Assembly: GCA_012799725.1 (NCBI GenBank)
Contig: JAAZKR010000198.1
Coordinates: 1-38,636, forward strand
DNA length: 38,636 bases
Reading direction: 5' to 3'
From: Oligosphaeraceae bacterium
GTDB taxonomy: Bacteria; Verrucomicrobiota; Lentisphaeria; Oligosphaerales; Oligosphaeraceae
The position numbers and the translations under genes were made by a program. This document shows positions 34,914-38,636 of this stretch, in pieces. Within the stretch, counting starts at the first letter, position 1, and every line of letters starts with the position of its first letter. Below the pieces are notes generated by a model. The model saw only the letters and a program-made list of their open reading frames with translations, was not told the DNA's origin and ran no database searches.

Positions 34914-35597
34914 TTACTTCTTTCCGCCTTGTGCTTGTAAGGCATAAACGCACCAAGTCACGTCACTGGTAGTGATTTTCACGGTATAGTTGCCGGCGGC
35001 ATGTATCCAGCCACCACTTTGCAAACCGCTTTTACTGCTAAATGAATCAAAGACCAACTCGCCGGCATGGTTAAAGGCCTGTATCCGCATCAGACCATCA
35101 TCTCTCTGTTCGTATTCCAATTTCCATGCACCGTCGGCCTCATAGGTAAATTCACGTTCACCGGTGCCAGCCCATACTGCCATGCGTTCCAAGGCCGGTT
35201 GATCATTCACCCAGCGTTTGTGTTTCCATTCCTCGACACTGTCTACATATTCCTCCACTGACACACGCCAGCCGCCCATGCTGCCTTCCACGAAAAGGAA
35301 TTTCTCACCGAAGCTATGCCTGAACTGTTTGGACCCCATAGTATGACGTTTGCCGGGGCGATTGACCAGCAGCTGCGACTTTGCTTCGTTCACATCATAA
35401 AGCGTAACATTCAGCGGGCCGGGATTTAAAGTGCGGTAACGCACCCGCCAGCGCGCCCCAAAAACCTCAAACTTGCCGGTATAGGCGGTGCCGAAGCCTT
35501 GCCAGGCAAAGGTTTCCACCCAATGTTGCTGAATGACCTGGGCTCCACAAGAAAGCCCGAAAATTAAAAAGAAAACACCTAGACAATTCTTAAACAT
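34914..35597 (-). CDS. Secreted beta-rich protein of unknown function
   Basis: A 227-residue protein with a signal peptide (about 1-20, cut near CGA-QV) and a GGAG ribosome site. The mature part is beta-rich with regular Trp, Tyr and Gly (ARWRVRYRTLNPGPLN, GSMGGWRVSVEEY, AGNYTVKITTS), which suggests a beta-sandwich or jelly-roll in the periplasm or on the surface. A weak second half repeats the pattern WxxxYxxxxDG. I do not know the family. It lies between waaA and the transglutaminase, with repeat-bearing gaps on both sides, so operon membership is uncertain. Confidence 0.8.
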   Translation of the reverse strand: MFKNCLGVFFLIFGLSCGAQVIQQHWVETFAWQGFGTAYTGKFEVFGARWRVRYRTLNPGPLNVTLYDVNEAKSQLLVNRPGKRHTMGSKQFRHSFGEKFLFVEGSMGGWRVSVEEYVDSVEEWKHKRWVNDQPALERMAVWAGTGEREFTYEADGAWKLEYEQRDDGLMRIQAFNHAGELVFDSFSSKSGLQSGGWIHAAGNYTVKITTSDVTWCVYALQAQGGKK

Positions 35598-35852
35598 GGT
35601 CTACTCCAATAAAATGAATCTCAAGAGCAAAATATAAGATGAATTGAACACTCTGCAAGTCCACAGGCGGTTTTGTACGACAAACAGACTCGTCAGTATG
35701 AATTAAACCCGGTTTGCAATGCTGCTGTATCGTATTGCGCAGCTCGAAAATATGCGCCATCTATGTAATCTGCGGATGATTCTTTCAATCAGATTTTTCC
35801 TGGGGCTGCGAAAAAAATGGGATGTTTGCATCGCCCGCCTCAATTATCTTTT
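35598..35852. other. Gap with dispersed repeat copy C
   Basis: A 255-base gap between waaA and the secreted beta-rich gene. It carries CATCTATGTAATCTGCGGAT at 35758-35777, the core of the dispersed repeat with one change, but without the long flanks of copies A and B. No gene is evident. Confidence 0.6.
35758..35777 (+). repeat. Dispersed intergenic repeat, copy C (core only)
   Basis: CATCTATGTAATCTGCGGAT matches the core of copies A and B at 19 and 18 of 20 bases. The flanks differ, so only the core is shared. Confidence 0.7.
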
Positions 35853-37154
35853 TTACTTTTTCGCATCCAGTTCTTCCAGAATCTCGATGCTGCGTTTGAT
35901 ACTGCCCCTATTTTGCTCAACTACAGCTCTGGCATTTCGTCCCAGTTCCTGTCGTTTTTCCGGATCGGCCAGCAGTTCCCTTAGAGCCGGCAGTAAATCT
36001 TCATCACGCTCCACCTGCCATGCAGCCTTTGCATTTTGGAATATCTCCACTACTTGCCGAAAATTTTGCATCTGACTGCCATGCAGTACGGGCAAGCCAA
36101 AGATAGCCGGCTCAATAATATTATGCCCGCCGCTTTGTCCCCCCAGGCTTTTACCCACGTATGCCAAGTCGGAAACAGCGTAGAAATTCATCAGTTCGCC
36201 GGTGCTATTTACCAGCAACACATCCACACTGCCGCTCTCTTCGACTTCTGGCTGCTTATTTCGCAGCAGCCTATAACTCAGTTGCAGCTCATCCAACAAA
36301 GATGCCACCGTTGCGGCGCGTTCATGATGCCGTGGCACCAGAATCAGCTTCAGAGTGGGAAACTCTTTTTGCAGCTCTTTGAAAGCTTGGCAAACTAATT
36401 CTTCTTCACCGGCATGAGTACTGCCTGCCGTGAAAACCAAGTGCGGCGGCGGGCCAAAACAGCGCTGCAACTGTTCTGCCTGATCAGTAGTATCGCAGTC
36501 AGGCACTTGATCAAATTTCATACTGCCGCATACTTGCAAGCGTTGATCCGACCCCAATATTCTAGATACGCGCTCCAAGTCTGCGGGACTTTGCAAGCAA
36601 AGGCAGTCGAAACTATCAAACAAGGAGTGAAAAATCTTTTTCCAGCGCGCATAGCCTTGGCTGGAACGGTCAGACATGCGTCCATTGACCAGCGCGACCT
36701 TGCAACCACGGTTTTTAGCCTGTAGAATCAAGTTAGGCCAGATTTCAACCTCAAAAATCAGCAATAGGCGTGGGCGTATCAGCCTAAAGACACGGCGTAT
36801 GGGAAAATAAAAATCGAAGGGACAGTAAATCCTATTGACGCTGGCCGGCATTTTGGCCCGAGCAGTAGCAAAAGCGGTGCTGGTACTGCAAGAAAATACT
36901 ATATCATCATCAGGATGACGCTCCTGCCAGGCGTGTATGAAGCTGATTGCAGCCACCGTTTCACCCACACTCACCGCATGCACCCAAACCACCGAGTTCA
37001 ATTGCCTGAGCCTGGCTTTCTTTGCCGCACTGAAAAAGCCGAAACGCTCCAAGTACTCATAGCTCAGACCGCCACGACGAAAAATATGCAGCATATAAAA
37101 GGGCAGATAAAACAAAAATAATAGAGGAAATAATAGATTATAAAGTAAAAACAT
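35853..37154 (-). CDS. waaA: 3-deoxy-D-manno-octulosonic acid transferase (WaaA/KdtA)
   Basis: WaaA adds KDO to lipid A precursors at the inner membrane, so the cell makes LPS. The N-terminus is a membrane anchor (LLFPLLFLFYLPFYML), followed by a GT-B-type glycosyltransferase pair. WVHAVSVGE (near 57-65) is the family's nucleotide-sugar motif with the catalytic Glu, and VEIWPNLILQ, NGRMSDRSSQGY and a GGHNIIEPA motif in the C-terminal domain are typical. The ATG at 37154 (433 residues) matches the usual N-terminus; a GTG at 37172 would add six. No strong ribosome site is visible. It precedes the secreted protein gene in the same direction. Confidence 0.96.
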   Translation of the reverse strand: MFLLYNLLFPLLFLFYLPFYMLHIFRRGGLSYEYLERFGFFSAAKKARLRQLNSVVWVHAVSVGETVAAISFIHAWQERHPDDDIVFSCSTSTAFATARAKMPASVNRIYCPFDFYFPIRRVFRLIRPRLLLIFEVEIWPNLILQAKNRGCKVALVNGRMSDRSSQGYARWKKIFHSLFDSFDCLCLQSPADLERVSRILGSDQRLQVCGSMKFDQVPDCDTTDQAEQLQRCFGPPPHLVFTAGSTHAGEEELVCQAFKELQKEFPTLKLILVPRHHERAATVASLLDELQLSYRLLRNKQPEVEESGSVDVLLVNSTGELMNFYAVSDLAYVGKSLGGQSGGHNIIEPAIFGLPVLHGSQMQNFRQVVEIFQNAKAAWQVERDEDLLPALRELLADPEKRQELGRNARAVVEQNRGSIKRSIEILEELDAKK

Positions 37155-37569
37155 CGCTCTTAAGAAGCTCACTGGACAAATGAAAAGAAAGAATTAAAAA
37201 ATGCCGTTAGAAAGAAAACATAATTTGTACACTTGAATTTACAAGCCGAGCTTGACTGTAAGCAAAAAAGCATAAGTTTTCCCGCAGATTGTATGGATTA
37301 AATGCGCTACCTGACATAAAAGACGCCGCCACTCATTTTCCACACGCGCATCATGCCGACAGTGTGTCCAACCTGATTCAAGTAAAACTGACGCATATCC
37401 ATCCGCTCAGAACCACAAGGCTGCCTCCATCCCAATGAAAATTCCTGTCAAACCGTTTGCTTGCTTCTCAAAAACAGGAACTTGCCCGCAGATAAATTCC
37501 TGGATAGGATCATCTGCTCGTAGCTTAATCCTATGCTCGCGTATACCATGCGCGAGAAATACGCTTCAT
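37155..37569. other. Intergenic region between AAC(3) and waaA
   Basis: About 415 bases with no credible gene. Open frames here overlap the acetyltransferase end and look spurious. A weak, reverse-oriented match to the dispersed repeat lies near 37277-37300. Confidence 0.5.
37277..37300 (-). repeat. Possible degenerate dispersed repeat (reverse)
   Basis: On the minus strand the stretch reads AATCCATACAATCTGCGG, sharing AATCTGCGG and an upstream ATC with the core of the dispersed repeat. The match is short enough to be chance. Confidence 0.3.
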
Positions 37570-38331
37570 CTACAGCGGTCGGACAAAATAGAAGGGATCC
37601 TTCCGCAGCGCCTCTTCGCCCTGCTCCCACATAGCAGGAATGCTCATCAACGCGCAGAATGCTGAAAGGACATTTCCGTAACGGAGCTGCGAGAAATCAA
37701 GCAAATATGCCATACGTGCGTATACCTGTCCATAGCCCGAACCCACGAAATTATGCCGTCTGACCTTCATCTGCATCTCGCTTCCGTCAAAAAGTATGAT
37801 CCGGTAATCAACCGGCGCGCCGTGCAAATAAGGCGGATCAATAAGCTCCTCCACTGCGTGCATAGAGGTATTGGGTGCGATGCCGCAACCGATAAACAGG
37901 ATCCAGTTTCCGGCTTCACGCAGACGTCGGAAAGGCGAATGCGGACCGCACGAGGTCGTGTCCAACTCGTGATCTTTCAGTAACATCGCGGCCTTCTTCC
38001 CGACTCCCGACACAGAATGCGTGGGATGTATGCTTCGGAGCGTTCCAGGACGCGTCCGAAAATACTCCGGAAGAGCACCCACACAGCATGGTGTCCTGCG
38101 TACATCAAAGCAGGGATTCTCCGCATTGACGCTACGGTAGGAGAGCGCCGGAAACAGTAGTGTCCCTTCTTCTCCCAGCACCTCAAGCAGCGACGCGACC
38201 GCCGTCTCCGCACCACCCGGCAGAGGGCCTAACGAACGCAACGAGGAATGAACCAGAATGGTGTCGCCCTCCCGAATTCCCAACCTGCGTAAGTCCTTAC
38301 ACATCATCTCTCTGATCGCTTGCTCTTCCAT
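37570..38331 (-). CDS. AAC(3)-family (aminoglycoside 3-N-acetyltransferase-like) protein
   Basis: A 253-residue acetyl-CoA-dependent N-acetyltransferase of the AAC(3)/YokD family. The ATG at 38331 has GGGGAG eight bases upstream. Family marks are ILVHSSLRSLG (28-38), GTLLFPALSY, the HPTHSVSGVG segment (about 101-110) and CGPHSPFRRL, then a C-terminal Gly-rich NFVGSGYG motif. In bona fide AAC(3) enzymes this fold acetylates the 3-amino group of aminoglycosides, but many environmental members have no known resistance role and may act on other amines. The gene lies near the contig edge with no partner in view. Codon choice looks a little more GC-rich than its neighbours, which could mean transfer, by eye only. 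Confidence 0.9.
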   Translation of the reverse strand: MEEQAIREMMCKDLRRLGIREGDTILVHSSLRSLGPLPGGAETAVASLLEVLGEEGTLLFPALSYRSVNAENPCFDVRRTPCCVGALPEYFRTRPGTLRSIHPTHSVSGVGKKAAMLLKDHELDTTSCGPHSPFRRLREAGNWILFIGCGIAPNTSMHAVEELIDPPYLHGAPVDYRIILFDGSEMQMKVRRHNFVGSGYGQVYARMAYLLDFSQLRYGNVLSAFCALMSIPAMWEQGEEALRKDPFYFVRPL

Positions 38332-38636
38332 CCTTTTCACTCCCCTGTTTTAACAAAAATACAGATTTTGTTCACCGCAATCAAGCCCGCAAAAAATGCA
38401 ACAACCCACATTTCTCACTTTTTTTATTGCTTTTTTACCTGAGTTTTCAGGGCTGGGAAATTCAGATAACTGAACCTCTGTGAAGTTGTGCTGGCACTGT
38501 TTTGGTTTTCGGGATGATGCATTCAAGCCTTGCCAGCACTTCTTCGAGCGGTTTCCCCGGCGCGAGGCGCCACACAAAAATAACCCCGGGTGAGGAAGCG
38601 CGGAGCGCGACGCAACTCGGGGTGGGGACTCCCCCA
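38332..38636. other. Right-edge region with GC-rich inverted repeats
   Basis: The last 305 bases hold no convincing gene. The final 80 bases contain GGCGC/GCGCC (38559-38571) and the larger pairing of ACCCGGGG-like and CCCCGAGT-like arms around a GCGCGGAGCGC core (38584-38625). Such hairpins near a contig edge are typical of a multi-copy repeat that broke the assembly. Confidence 0.55.
38584..38625. repeat. GC-rich inverted repeat at the contig edge
   Basis: CCCCGGGT on the left pairs with ACTCGGGG on the right (one G-T mismatch), with the GAAGCGC and GCGCGAC segments inside. It is a stable stem in either strand. I have no second copy in this window. Confidence 0.5.

Noticed and set aside
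34549-34956. Open frame of 135 codons on the minus strand
   Set aside because: It crosses the dispersed repeat copy B, has no ribosome site and overlaps the end of the secreted beta-rich gene. Its translation looks like repeat-derived peptide, so I do not call it a gene.
38350-38577. Open frame of 75 codons at the right end
   Set aside because: No ribosome site, Cys- and Lys-rich composition from hairpin DNA, and no family likeness.

Overview
The window reads as one end-to-end contig from a Gram-negative bacterium of the PVC superphylum, most likely Lentisphaerota or a close relative such as Kiritimatiellota. The reasons are the 16S rRNA (primer-site landmarks intact, overall look Victivallales-like), a KDO transferase (LPS-type outer membrane), a topoisomerase IV of the type familiar from Bacteroidota/PVC, and intergenic repeats of a kind I associate with PVC genomes. 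The placement is an inference by eye; no database was searched. Both contig ends fall in repeat-prone DNA (16S rRNA on the left, GC-rich hairpins on the right), as expected for a metagenome assembly break. Layout: 1-1468 is a 16S rRNA gene on the minus strand, cut at its 3' end, with a long leader (to about 1920) that carries a boxA-like site and a GC-rich 70-bp tandem repeat. From 2017 to 12282 all genes are on the plus strand: an acidic zinc-ribbon protein, ParE-type topoisomerase subunit, FAH-family hydrolase, GalE, a lysylphosphatidylglycerol-synthase-like membrane protein, AsnRS, an unknown mutarotase-like protein and a fused peptide ABC ATPase. Rex is convergent to this block. After a repeat-bearing gap come RecJ, a coiled-coil membrane-anchored protein and an RNase II/R exoribonuclease. 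Two closely related primary-type sigma factors follow in tandem on the minus strand. Then on the plus strand come a translationally coupled DegT aminotransferase and MsbA-like exporter, a stand-alone AICAR formyltransferase, a ParC-type topoisomerase subunit with a repetitive charged tail, an unknown 265-aa protein and a DUF4432 sugar-epimerase-like protein. A bidirectional terminator separates these from a minus-strand envelope block: secreted alpha-toroid protein, membrane transglutaminase, secreted beta-rich protein, WaaA and an AAC(3)-family acetyltransferase. Most of the window is housekeeping: topology, translation, transcription, repair, RNA decay, purine synthesis, redox sensing and envelope building. 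There is no prophage, insertion sequence, CRISPR array, integrase or recognisable defence island. The most unusual signals are non-coding or architectural: a dispersed intergenic repeat (three clear copies, two weak), a structure-conserved hairpin after two unrelated genes, alternative hairpins before parE, tandem sigma factors, an AICAR transformylase without its cyclohydrolase half, a TOPRIM substitution in ParE, and an undescribed-looking transglutaminase/toroid envelope pair.
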